Part shown: positions 1 through 9,981 of the stretch, one piece after another
Layout: every line of letters starts with the position of its first letter
Position numbering within the stretch: the stretch's first letter is position 1
DNA from: Amoebophrya sp. AT5.2
Lineage: Eukaryota > Sar > Dinophyceae > Syndiniales > Amoebophryaceae
Reading direction: 5' to 3'
Length of the DNA stretch: 44,285 nt
Assembly: GCA_005223375.1 (NCBI GenBank)
Contig: RXOD01003854.1
Coordinates: 1-44,285 of the forward strand
Translations under genes and position numbers: made by a program
The notes under the pieces: model-generated
Databases searched by the model: none
Seen by the model: only the letters and a program-made list of their open reading frames with translations
What the model was told of the DNA's origin: nothing

Positions 1-233
1 GCGCGTTGAGAGCAGACGGAGGTAGATGGTGTTTGCCCGAGATTTCACACTCGACCATCACGGACGTGACTGACTAAGTTGCATCTTCTTCGCTGTATTA
101 AGATTACTCTGTCAGGAAATAAGAACAAGAAGCCCGGCCGATGATCGACCGCTGGCGCGGCTTTTTCTGCTTAGTATAAGTTCTCCTTACATTCCAATTC
201 CTCTTGCGTCAGCGTGAAAAGATCGGAAAACAG
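1..233 (+). other. Probable APC1 intron / upstream flank
   Basis: No reading frame matching APC1 continues through this stretch. The last 55 bases are pyrimidine-rich and end in AAAACAG before the APC1 exon, as expected for a 3' splice region. The upstream exon is presumably outside the window. Confidence 0.4.
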
Positions 234-1954
234 GCTCACCCACCGCGCCGCCACCAAACCCGCTGGTCGGCAAGAACTCACATGCCGGGTTCCTGCTCGG
301 CCTCGGCGTGCGTGGCCTGCTCTCGCACGAGACGCTGCCGACGGCCGACTGCTACAAGTATCTGAAACTGCAGCACGAGGCGACCACCATCTCCGTTCTC
401 CTCGGGTTGGCGGCCTCCGCCGTGGGCCGGATGCCACCCGCGGCAACGCGCATGTGCGCGCTCCACATCCCCGGGCAGTTCGCCTTCGAAGCGCCGGCCA
501 CGGTCCGCGCAGCAGCCTCAGTCGGGTTGGGATTGTTGTACGCAAGCTCGGGGCAGAAGGGCATGGCGGAACTACTCGCGAAAGAGCTGGAGAGCCGGAA
601 CGAGTGCCAGCAGCTTGCGGCCGCCTTCGGCATCGGTTTGGTGTGTTTGGGGTGTCGAACCGGGGGCCTGAGCTTTTTGGAGGCGACAAACGTCGCAGGC
701 TTTGGTCGCAGCGAGGTAGTGGAGCACCACGGCGGCTTGGAACTTTCCACCGCGGCGCCGCATTTGTTCGGCAGCAGCAGCGCCCGTGCACTGGCGAACA
801 CCAGGCTGCAACACCGGCGAAGTACACGAAGAAATGCTTCCTCCCACAACACGAACTTCACCGAGGAAGAGACGGAGCTGATCGCTCCCCTGCCCGAGCT
901 GAAGCAGCCCTGCAACCACGCGGTCTGTATCGCTCTGGCGCTCGTGCACCTACAGTCCAACGACAGGATCGTCGCGGAGCGGGTGCCAATCCCGAAAAAC
1001 GCGTACCAGCTCGCAGGATGCAGACCGGATCTCCTCGTTTGCCGGCTCATCGCGCGGAATCTGGTGCTTTGGGACGGCATCGAAGCGAGCGAAAGGTGGC
1101 TGGCTTCGCAAGTGCCCCTGTTCGTGCGCGGCCTGGCGCGAGAGATGCTACTGCAGTGGGCAATCCCGATGGTGCAGCAGGGACCCGGGGATGGCAGCGG
1201 GAATCTGAATGCTGTTCACGTCCCTCTGTCCGGCGAGAAGGACAGCCCCGCGGCGTTTTTAGGGCTGTCGGGCCTCTTTCTTCGCGGAACCGTGCTCACC
1301 GAAGGGTGCGAGGAGGCAACTGCAGCCCCCGGCGTGAACAAGCGTGACTTGGATTGGCTCCTCCTGTCCCAGACACTTTGCTACGCGATTGCAAGTGGCT
1401 GCTACATTCTGGGCCTTCGGTTTGCCGGAGCGGGCGCCACTTCCGCGGCGGAGTCCAACGCGCAAGAACCGATTGCTACTGCAGCGTCGGCAGCGAAGAA
1501 GATCATCATCGGCTGCCTCCGCAAGTTTTTGCAGCTCCATCGGAAGCAGCCCACGAGCTTTGCTTCGGGGACGGTACTATCCGGCGTGCTCGATTTGCAT
1601 TCGCTGCACGCCTGTCAAAACATGTGTGTGATCGCCCTGGGCATGGTAATGGCAGGCTCGGGCGATCTCGAGTCCTTCACCCTGCTGCGCAGTATCCGGA
1701 AGCGCGCGGACCTAGAGAAGAGCAACTTCGGCACGTTCCTCGCGGTACACATGGCGATCGGGCTTCTGTTTCTGGGCGGCTGCAAGTACGGGTTCTCGAC
1801 TTCTGCAAGGACGGGTTCGAGTTCATCGCGCCTGCAAGTCGCGGCGCTGCTGATCGGTCTATACCCGAAATTTCCGGCATCTGTGGTCGATAATCGCTGC
1901 CACCTCCAGGCGTTTCGCCACCTGCACCTAATTGCCGCGGTGAAGCGGCGGTAG
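234..1954 (+). CDS. APC1: Anaphase-promoting complex subunit 1 (APC1), 3' exon, partial
   Basis: APC1 is the large scaffold of the APC/C ubiquitin ligase that drives mitotic exit. The frame reads through motifs typical of its proteasome/cyclosome (PC) repeats: HAGFLLGLGVRG, TTISVLLGLAAS, ARNLVLWD followed by a W-x-x-x-x-VP element, MVMAGSGD, HMAIGLLFLGGCKYG and ALLIGLYPKFPA, in the order found in human APC1. No start codon belongs to it: the frame is open upstream to an AG at 232-233 behind a pyrimidine-rich tract, so 234 is read as an exon start and the 5' part lies outside the window. It stops after RHLHLIAAVKRR, where known APC1 proteins continue for several hundred residues. A GT at about 1943 (after LIAA, phase 0) could be a donor, but I found no downstream exon. 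Family identity is secure; the 3' end is not. Confidence 0.86.
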
Positions 1955-2631
1955 CAGGGGAAGATTATCGACGCCGTCATCTGAACTAAAGTGAGGATTC
2001 GTCGATTTACGCGCACGGAATCTAATAGAATTGTGCAGTTGCATCGCCGCGAATATATATGCCCGAAAATCCAAATCTGCGCACGGGCATCCGCCTGTAA
2101 GAGAATCAAGAATGCTTCTCCAACGTCGATCTCGGGCGACACTACTCTCAGAAGGCCACCGCGATGATGGCGATGGCTAAAGCAGCCCTACAGATCTTCA
2201 TCCGATCCTCGGCGTCGGCCTCGTGAATCGCATGAACGGCCAACCTCTGGTCGTCGCATAGATCTACAAAAACGACGAAGCGCAACCGTGTTTCTGAGAA
2301 GCAAGTACTGTAGCTAGGAGTATGTTGCAGCAGTCCATGAAATTCATATTTTCATGTTGTGGAGGCGGAAAAAATTTGTTTGCAGCGGTGGCGCTGGTCA
2401 GATTGATTTGTGTGTTGACGTTGAGTCAGTACTTCTATGGATAATTATTTTATTTTCACCGTAAACTAGTACGGCTACGGGTTTGATTCCTGCCCTGGTA
2501 GCGCAGCTATGAATGTAGAACCAGGCAAGGACACAGAAAATTCGCAGATGAAAAAGCAGATGGCGCAATAGTAGCAGGAGGACCTCCGAGTCCGAGACCG
2601 AGAATAAAGCTGCACCAGGTACCCTAACATC
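1955..2631. other. Intergenic region and 5' leader of the RS/cold-shock gene
   Basis: No supported gene. CAG followed by GTAC sits at 2616-2622, ten bases before the ATG at 2632, with upstream GTAC sites at 2305, 2429 and 2469. A 5'-UTR intron of the GTAC-bounded type seen elsewhere in the window is therefore possible but untested. Confidence 0.4.
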
Positions 2632-5526
2632 ATGGCTGGCCGCGGGGCCATTCCTGATGAGGACGAGGGCTCTTCCGATGTGGAAATCATTGGCGAATCG
2701 CAGCCGGCTCTCCGACGGCTACCCGGCGCCGGCAATCTCGCGGGCAAGGGACAAAGTGGCAATGGTGTTGTAGCTGGTGCGGCGCCGGCGGCCAGCCGGC
2801 CCCGTGCACTATCGCCAGCGTCCGAGCAGAGGCACTCGCACTCCCGGTCTCGGTCCGACAGCAGAAGCCCGCGGAGCCGAGGGAGGTCGCGAAGTCGCAG
2901 TCGGAGAGCAGGGGGGCGAAATCGTTCCTCCCGACGGAGGAGCCGCGGTGGTCGGAGACGAAGTAGGTCGCGGTCGAAATCTACTCCGCGAGACCACGAC
3001 GAGCCCCAACCGCCCCCGGGCCACCTCGGCCCTAACAGCGCCCGGATCACTCGTTGGTGGCCGATCCATCAGCACGGGCTTGCGGCCGCGCCGGCGCTCG
3101 AGAAGGTTTACTCCGTGCGCGAGATCTATTTCAAGTATGCCGGGCCCTGCACCCTGAGGATTGGGGACGAGGTCAGCTACAAGAGTGTGGAGGTGGACGC
3201 GGATTCCGGGGAACTGAGCCTGAAGGAAATCGAGCCGAAACTGATCACAGTGTCGAACTCGCGGTCGACCAAACTCGGAGCGGTGGAGCGGCACGAGATG
3301 GAGCGGGCGCTGGAAAACGAGCGGCTGCGGCGGGGCGACCGGTCTGGGACCTCCGGAGGGGGAACAAGGCACACCGGCGGTAGCAATCGCTACGTGCGCA
3401 CGGAGAAAACGAATCTGACGGGATTCGTCAAGTTTTGGAGCGTGGAGAAGGGCATGGGCTACCTCGAAGGCCCGCAGATCTACCGGAAGTATCGCTGCGA
3501 CCTGTACTGCCGGCAAGATTCTTTCCTTTCCGGGGAGAGCGTTCCCAGCCAGGGCGAGAAGGTGTTCATTAGCGAGGTGGAGCGAAACCGTGGCTCGCGG
3601 GACCACACTGCGTCGAAGGTCGCTTTCATTTCCAGGTCGCGGGAGATCAAAAAGCGAACCGCAGCGCACAGGCAAGAGGCGACGGTGGTGCGGTGGTTCG
3701 CGGACGAGGGGTTCGGCTTCCTGGAGTCGGACGACATTGTGGAAAAGCACGGCCAGCCGGTATTTTTCCACGTCGACGACATGGACGTTTCCGACGGCCT
3801 GGTCGCTGGGAGCAACGTGCAGGCGGGCACGCTGGTTTTGTACGACGAAATCGTCGTCGACATGAGCAGCGGGGAGGGAGTGCCGAAGGCGGTGGGGGTG
3901 CGTGTCCGGCTCGCCGCCGGGGGCGCCATCGCCAGCAGAGCCGGGGCCGGCGCGTCGACCCAGTTGAAGATCGGCGCAGGACCCGCGTCCCGACGTGGCG
4001 CCGCCGCGGGTTCCGCTGAAGGGGGTGCCGTGGACGTGGGCGGTGCGGACAAGCAATCGGAGGCGGCGGAGGATGAATTATCCGGGCGCCGGGGCGGGAA
4101 AGCAGAGGGCGGTGGAGGAAAATCGAGTTCGGGAGTTCTTGGAGAGCGTTTTCCATCGCCGCCGCGAGGATCAGGTCGATTGGACGACGATGACGAGCGG
4201 AAGACCGGTCCACCAGTCTTTCCCAGCACCAGAAACCGAACGGATCACTCGGCGGAGGGCCCTGGCGCAGATTCGCCCGGCCGGCCCAAGCTGCGCAGAA
4301 TCAATCAAGTCGCGAATCCGGGAGCAATGAAAAATGGAATGGCGGATGGAGGATGTGCAGGTGAGGCCGATGGGGCCCATCTCGATGAAGGCCAAGGTCT
4401 TGAAGAAGAAACGTACTACGCCCGTGGAGCGCCGTCGTGGTCGTCGTGGAAGTCAGGGCGGGACGCTGGTGGGGGATGGGACCAGAACAACGGCAATTGG
4501 AATGACAATCGTCGCACGACCGGAGGCGACACCTGGCAAAGCAACGATAATTGGGCCAACAACCACTGGAACCATTCGAAATCAAGTTCGAAAGGCGGCT
4601 ACAACAATGACAGCAAGGGCAAGAAGGGAGGCAAGGGCAAGTACGGCTACGGCGAGGGCTACGACAATAGCGCCACAGGCACTGGACCTGGAGCGGCGGG
4701 TAGAAAAGGAGCGATCGATGGCCCGCCTCAATTCCCATCATCTTCGTCAAGGCCGCGTGTAGCTCCAGGCCCACCCCAGTTCCCTCCAGCGAATCACCAT
4801 CACGCTCAAAATGGCAACGCACAGCAGGGTCCTCCGATCATCACACCCGGCATGAACAATATGGTCCCGCTACCCTTTCCGCAGCCGCTGATGCCTTTCC
4901 CGGCTGCAATGGCTCTCGGCCAACCGATCGTTCCCCCGCCTAGCGCCGTTTCGCAGTCTGACCCCACACACGCCGACGGACAGCAGCACTTCGCTCAACA
5001 AGAAGCGGGAAGCCGGCTGCTGTCGATGACCTCAAAAGCCGTCCCGAAGATAGCGGGTCCACCGGCGTTGCAAAATCCGTTTTTGTCGTCCTCTGGTCCG
5101 CCTGGCGGGGAACACTCTTCTGCCGCGAAGGAACACACGCGTTTGCCGGAGCAGATCACGCAGCCGCGGAGCATGCCAAAACCTGACCCACCAGATGAAA
5201 AAGCGCAATTGAAGAAGCTGCCCAAGACGCTGCCGCCCACAGAGCCGCCAACGAAGGACTGCAAAAAGCTTGAGTTTTCCAACATCCCCGAAACCGCCGC
5301 AGCGGACCTCTGCATTGCGTTTTTCAGAAAAGCCGGAAAGTTGACAGACTTCCGCTTTTTCCTACAGGCCGGTCAGGGAAACGCGAAGTCGAAGAAACAC
5401 CTCGGCAAAGGACTGATCACGTATGCGACGCAAGAACAGGCAAAAACCGCCATGCACAAACTGAACAACAAAGTGATATGCGAAGGATTTGAGCCTGTCG
5501 TGCTGAAATGGTTTGCAGGCACGTAA
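2632..5526 (+). CDS. RS-domain / double cold-shock / RRM RNA-binding protein
   Basis: A 964-residue predicted RNA-binding protein in one uninterrupted frame. Residues about 65-122 form an arginine-serine-rich stretch like those of splicing factors. Two cold-shock-like beta-barrels follow: about 260-340 (GFVKFWSVEKGMGYLEG) and about 348-425 (VVRWFADEGFGFLES, then VFFHVDD), both with the aromatic and glycine pattern of RNP1-like cold-shock strands. A long Gly/Asn/Pro/Gln-rich low-complexity middle (about 440-870) suits phase-separating RNA-binding proteins. The C-terminus (about 877-963) is RRM-like, with LEFSNIP as RNP2-like and KGLITYAT as RNP1-like. Nuclear RNA processing or mRNP packaging is inferred from the domains. 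The ATG at 2632 is the first in frame. The exact combination is not one I can name. Confidence 0.85.
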   Translation: MAGRGAIPDEDEGSSDVEIIGESQPALRRLPGAGNLAGKGQSGNGVVAGAAPAASRPRALSPASEQRHSHSRSRSDSRSPRSRGRSRSRSRRAGGRNRSSRRRSRGGRRRSRSRSKSTPRDHDEPQPPPGHLGPNSARITRWWPIHQHGLAAAPALEKVYSVREIYFKYAGPCTLRIGDEVSYKSVEVDADSGELSLKEIEPKLITVSNSRSTKLGAVERHEMERALENERLRRGDRSGTSGGGTRHTGGSNRYVRTEKTNLTGFVKFWSVEKGMGYLEGPQIYRKYRCDLYCRQDSFLSGESVPSQGEKVFISEVERNRGSRDHTASKVAFISRSREIKKRTAAHRQEATVVRWFADEGFGFLESDDIVEKHGQPVFFHVDDMDVSDGLVAGSNVQAGTLVLYDEIVVDMSSGEGVPKAVGVRVRLAAGGAIASRAGAGASTQLKIGAGPASRRGAAAGSAEGGAVDVGGADKQSEAAEDELSGRRGGKAEGGGGKSSSGVLGERFPSPPRGSGRLDDDDERKTGPPVFPSTRNRTDHSAEGPGADSPGRPKLRRINQVANPGAMKNGMADGGCAGEADGAHLDEGQGLEEETYYARGAPSWSSWKSGRDAGGGWDQNNGNWNDNRRTTGGDTWQSNDNWANNHWNHSKSSSKGGYNNDSKGKKGGKGKYGYGEGYDNSATGTGPGAAGRKGAIDGPPQFPSSSSRPRVAPGPPQFPPANHHHAQNGNAQQGPPIITPGMNNMVPLPFPQPLMPFPAAMALGQPIVPPPSAVSQSDPTHADGQQHFAQQEAGSRLLSMTSKAVPKIAGPPALQNPFLSSSGPPGGEHSSAAKEHTRLPEQITQPRSMPKPDPPDEKAQLKKLPKTLPPTEPPTKDCKKLEFSNIPETAAADLCIAFFRKAGKLTDFRFFLQAGQGNAKSKKHLGKGLITYATQEQAKTAMHKLNNKVICEGFEPVVLKWFAGT

Positions 5527-5982
5527 AAAGGTGCTTGCTTTGTATACATACCGAATTTCCTTTTGATATATAAAATTTTCGCTGCTGAAGCGGAACCAAC
5601 GCTCGAACATTATACGGTCGATACAGCGCCGCTTCGAGGATGTTTCGTGTTCCGCCACATGGCACATGACACGTGTCCCGCTTTTTGGTGCGTACAAACC
5701 GAACTGACAGCACCAGCCATGGTGCTTGTAGCTTTCATCTGCCCTCCTCCACCGCCACTTGGGCGATTGTACCTACGTACTTAACTTATAGTTTCCCAAC
5801 GCACGGCGCTGTCGCAGACGACGTCGACGAGCTTGTTGAGCAAAAAAGTTTTGTTCGCGTGCTTTACGCTGCTCCGCTAAAGCAAGTATGTGTATGCCTA
5901 TCCATAGCTGAAAGTGAAAGCCTTGCCTTACTTCCACAACTACTTCCTTCAAGAACCTTCGCATTCCGTTCAGCAAAGCAGT
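5527..5982. other. Intergenic region
   Basis: 3' flank of the RS/cold-shock gene and leader of the next small gene. Longer open frames here have poor protein character and overlap the coding frame of the next gene; I see no supported gene or RNA. Confidence 0.4.
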
Positions 5983-6417
5983 ATGGTTTGGCGTTTTTTC
6001 GGCCTTGGCGGTCAGAAATCGTCGAGCTCGACTCCCGCTGCGGCTACGGGAGGCGCATCCGATCGCTGGTCGCGTTCTCGGCGCTTCGGCAGGCGAAGAC
6101 AGAGCCCTGCGGCCGCAAAGCGGGCGGCGGCGGAGGCCGCGAAGCAGCCGTATTCCAGCGGAGGTGCGTTTTCCACGTACGATGATCAATCAAACGCGGG
6201 GAAGGATGAGGACTTGTTTTACCAGCGCCAGCAGGCCGCGCAGGGGAGCAGTTGGCATGGCAGCGGTGGCAGTCCAGACTTCAGTTTCGAGGAGCAGCGC
6301 TTGGATACTACGGTGCACATATCAAGTGAAAGTTTGCGCGCGGAAGTCGAGCGCCTACAAAACGAGCTGCTTGGCCTGGCAAACGGTCCTTTCGATGCAG
6401 AACACTTTAACAGATGA
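5983..6417 (+). CDS. Small hypothetical protein with basic N-terminus
   Basis: A 144-residue frame starting MVWRFFGLGG. It has a Ser/Arg/Ala-rich basic region (about 15-60), a Ser/Gly/Gln-rich linker and a short predicted helix near the end (SLRAEVERLQNELLGLA). I do not recognise a family. An in-frame ATG exists upstream at 5914, but the 5983 start gives the more protein-like N-terminus. After the TGA at 6415-6417 the same frame stays open for 36 more codons and looks coding (EELSTAVECCVPMVLKPL), so the end may be wrong because of an unseen intron, a sequence error or readthrough. Confidence 0.5.
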   Translation: MVWRFFGLGGQKSSSSTPAAATGGASDRWSRSRRFGRRRQSPAAAKRAAAEAAKQPYSSGGAFSTYDDQSNAGKDEDLFYQRQQAAQGSSWHGSGGSPDFSFEEQRLDTTVHISSESLRAEVERLQNELLGLANGPFDAEHFNR

Positions 6418-6869
6418 GTGGTCGAAGAGTTGTCGACTGCGGTCGAGTGCTGTGTGCCAATGGTACTTAAGCCTCTGACGCAGGAGATGCGGACACTGTC
6501 ACTGACTTCAACATCGCAAACACGATGAAAAAGCGACACGCCAAGAAGTGCCACAACAAGCTGGTGCTTCCTTAAAAAAGGGCGACAAAGTGTTTTCTCC
6601 GGGATGCCGGCGATAGACTGACAGGAGACGCGTCACCAGACAGGAAACCCGTCACTTACGGGGGCAAGCGAGAGTGAGCGAGAGCGACGCGAGGAATGGG
6701 ACGAAGGTTCTTGGTCTGCGCCACTGACCCCGAGTCTTCCTGAACCCTATATGATACAAAAAGAAGGAGGTTGTATCACTAGCAGCAGGCCCGGGAACCG
6801 TCCGCCGTTGATGTTTTTTTAAATTGAGAAGACCCAACTTGGTCCTTCTTCGCGCAAGTCCCCGCCAAC
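6418..6869. other. Intergenic region
   Basis: Apart from the coding-like 36-codon continuation of the preceding frame up to the TGA at 6526-6528, I see no supported gene. The rest is the leader of the NHR-domain gene that starts at 6870. Confidence 0.4.
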
Positions 6870-9191
6870 ATGTCACCGATGAATAAGGAGGGCACAAGGA
6901 CCGTCGTGCCGGGTGTCCGCCAATCCGCACCCGAGAACGAATCCCCCGCACTGTCCATTTCTCCGAAGCGGGCGTCTTTTTTGGAGCCGAACGACATCGA
7001 CAATATCATTTCCAGATTGGACACCCACATTGACAAAATCGAGAAGTTTCTCACTATCAACCACGAACTCACATCCGACACCCGCTTCTCGGTGAAGCGA
7101 CAAACAGCGCAAGTCGAGTTCCTGCACCTCAGCGGGAAGGTAAGAAAGTTCCTACTCACTTTAATATACCTCTTCTCTTTTCGTTGTTGAAGGAGCAACG
7201 TCAAATGGATTTGGTGGCGATCATCATCATTATTTTTAATTTTCCGATTCGTCCTACTTCCCACGTCGGTCAGGTGCGGGACCTTGTGGTGGAGAACCGC
7301 GAGTCGCGACCATGCATGCGCGCTATGTTCGACCAGAGCGACCGGGCAGCGCGGCTAATGTACTATGCTTACTTGTTGAGTTTGAGATGTTGATTGTGAT
7401 TTGTTTTCTTAAGACAGCGACTTTTGGCTTACTTTTGGCTTTTTCGACGTGCACTACACTCAAAAAAGTCCTAAATCTCCGACCAGGTACATCCACGACA
7501 CGGCATTTCACTTGGTCGAGGGTGGATTCGGACAGGCGCAGGCGGGGCATTTGATGGCCAAAACGCCAAATTTCGCACGGCCAATCCGCGCCGCCCTGGA
7601 GCAACAGAAGATCCACTGCGAGCCCTGGGAAGTTTTGCACCAGAAAGGAGCGCTGCGAGTCGGTACAGGAATCCGTGGTGCTCTCGTCTGCAGCGTGGTT
7701 TCATCTTGTTTTAAAAATGTCGCAACGACAGAAAGCCACGAGTCCCATCGCATCTCGATAACTCAGGTTTCGGCCCAGCGCTCGATCCGGACTACCGAGA
7801 CACGATTCTACGCGAGGCTGGAAAATACGTGGAACCGCCGAAGCCTCCAACGCCCCCACCGGAGCCGGTAAGATTTTGTTGCTCACTGTCTGATCGAGGT
7901 GTTTCGTTTAGTGCAGTTGCAGTATTGAAGCTCTGTTTGCCGCAACCGAATCAAACCACAATGTCAAGCAATCATGAATCTATTTCAGGCCGACGACAGC
8001 GCCACGCCCACTGCAGCGCCCGCCTCCGCTGCCGAGAGCGAGCCCCCCGCGGAGGAAACACAGGAACCACCGCCAGCGCCAGAGCGCGACTCCCCAGAAT
8101 CCAGCCCGCCACGCGTCATGGAAGAACCACCACGACCAGTTGTAGAGATGGACAAGCCCACACCAGCCACGTCGTCGACGTCAACACGACCCGAGAACGT
8201 CGCAAAGCCCGGCCCTAGCGGCTTCGTTACGACCCCTTGCGCTCGGTTCGCTCAGTTCCGCGGCGACGACGCATGCACCATATTCCGAAAAAGGGACTAC
8301 GTAAAGGCAATCAAGAACCCTGCTGACGTAGAAGGCGGATCATCCGACCCAGACGATCCATTGCAGTTCGAGGACGACGTTCTTGGTATGACAAATGCGC
8401 CAGTGGGATATTTCCCGGATCACGGCTACTACGTCGAAATCGAAGTCGACGCAATAGACGACCCCAGCATAAAGGCAGGGTGTATGGGGCTGGGAGTGAC
8501 ATTCATGCGCCCGCACGATCTGAAGGTCGCAGCAGACGGCGCCACAGGTACTAGTCCTCCCAGCGCCGCGAAGCTGCCAAAAAGGCTGGAAAAGCTGAAG
8601 CAGGGGTGGTTCTTCACGGGACCGTACAAGGGCGGCTCTACAAGGCGCGTGTACCGACACGGAAAGAAGGACATCCGCTTCATTCTGGACGGGGAAGAAG
8701 CAGAGCCCCTGCGGTGGAGCGTGGGGGACAAGATGAGCCTGCTGATAAGGCCGAAAGACGTAGCCGAAGCGGATTGGCAGTGGACGATCTCCCTTTACAT
8801 CAACCGGAACATAGTGCTGGCGTGTACTGCCTTGTTTTGCTTTCTCAAGCCATTGTTACTCTTGTTGAAAGAGAAAGACCACAAAGAAAGATCTCGATCA
8901 TGATGAAGATGACATGATGAGTATGACAACACCACGATCACTGAAATAGATACCAATAAATTCAGACCGTAATAAAAAACCGATCTTCCTCTTCCTCCAG
9001 GTACAATCGATGTTCCTCCGAGCGAGGACGGCAGCTTCCAGGGGGTGCCAAAATCGCTCGAGCTGTATGCGTGTGCGGAGGCGTATGGCTACGTAAATGC
9101 GATAAAGCTGAACCCAACGGCCACGCCACACGGGCTCGCGATAGCGGGTCTGAAAGCGGGCGCGGAGGACGTCGCAAAGGCGGGACCGTAA
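6870..9191 (+). CDS. Neuralized-homology (NHR)/SPRY-like domain protein, six exons
   Basis: Exons 6870-7139, 7274-7359, 7487-7662, 7767-7867, 7989-8823 and 9001-9191 join in frame to 552 residues; all five introns are GT-AG. The N-terminal third (MSPMNKEGTRT...) is helical and unrecognised. A Pro/Glu-rich linker crosses exons 4-5. Residues about 288-535 resemble a Neuralized/SPRY beta-sandwich: FAQFRGDDACTIFRK at the start, GYYVEIEVD and GCMGLGVTF strands, and SLELYACAEAYGYVNAIKL near the end, matching the family's 'LYAVVDVYG..V' signature. Such domains bind protein partners, often in ubiquitin ligase adaptors, but no RING is present, so the role is open. Two introns (7360-7486, 8824-9000) are bounded by GTAC direct repeats. 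Confidence 0.75.
7360..7486 (+). other. Intron with GTAC direct repeats (NHR gene intron 2)
   Basis: Begins GTACTATG, ends CGACCAG, and the next exon begins GTACATCC. Length 127 nt, phase 2; removal gives ARLM-YIHD. Canonical GT-AG plus an exact 4-bp boundary duplication. Confidence 0.85.
8824..9000 (+). other. Intron with GTAC direct repeats (NHR gene intron 5)
   Basis: Begins GTACTGCC, ends TTCCTCCAG, next exon begins GTACAATC. Length 177 nt, phase 1; removal restores IVLACTIDVPP inside the NHR-like fold. Confidence 0.85.
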
Positions 9192-9981
9192 GCTGCAAGA
9201 AAACGTTGCCGCTAGAAGCAGCAGGACTGGGAGCGGTTGAAACTGATTCTGCGCCACCGTCGGGCTTTCTTGGTTCTAACTCGCAATGCACCCGCGGAGC
9301 GCAGGCTTGAGTTCTGTCACTTTGCCGCCAATATTAAACCCAAAAACCGTACTGTACGTGTACCTGTACCACGCCAAAAGACCAGCCGAAGCCGAAAAAC
9401 ATCCTTTGCGTTTGCCTCTACATTTGCCGATGAAAGCTGTGATCAGACGCGAAGGTGACCCCACAGAACGGTCCTTCCAATAGCCGTGCGCATATGGCTG
9501 GTGATGCTTCGTTCCGCGGAGCGGTGTAAAGTATAAACGACAAGAACAACAAGAACAACCGTAAAAAAAGAGAGCGGCCGCGAGAGGTGGGCCGTGCCAA
9601 TGTCGGAGCGACAAAAAACGCAAAATCGACGACATGAGAGCGACTGCAAATAGAGTGAGAGCATTCAAAAGGTACTCAAAGGGCGGGGAGATGAAGTCAC
9701 AGCTCAGTATCGGAAGAGGCCAAGAAGAATAAAGCAAGGGCGTTATAATAAAGTAACGTGATAGAAGTAGGATAGGTCCGCCAGCGTAAGCGATCAAGAG
9801 ACCGGCCCTCCATCAACACCATGGAGGAGTGGTCTCCCGCGCGCAGATCGAGGGCCAGCAGCCTCGGACTCCATTAGCAGAGCAGGGGCCAGCGCCAGCA
9901 GAGGAGGAGGAGGAGGAGGACTGGTGAGTGTAGAAGTGAACCCTCGGCTCGACGAAAGCTGCGCGGCGCGAGAGGGCGACC
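9192..9981. other. Intergenic region
   Basis: 3' flank of the NHR gene and leader of the polycystin gene. A 173-codon minus-strand frame (9276-9797) is hydrophobic but lacks family features and is judged spurious. A purine repeat sits at 9901-9920. Confidence 0.4.
9901..9920. repeat. (GAG)n microsatellite
   Basis: About 6.7 uninterrupted GAG units in the leader of the polycystin gene, 60 nt before the ATG. Confidence 0.9.

Noticed and set aside
2478..2515. tRNA-like words (GGTTTGATTCC, TGGTAGCGCAG)
   Set aside because: They resemble T-arm and D-arm sequences but are in the wrong order and spacing, and no acceptor or anticodon stem can be built around them.
2809..4056. 415-codon minus-strand ORF
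   Set aside because: A shadow of the RS/cold-shock gene on the opposite strand, caused by high GC; its protein has no domain while the plus strand does.
9276..9797. 173-codon minus-strand ORF with hydrophobic segments
   Set aside because: No domain, opposite to all genes, and in the flank between two well-defined genes; probably chance in GC-rich DNA.
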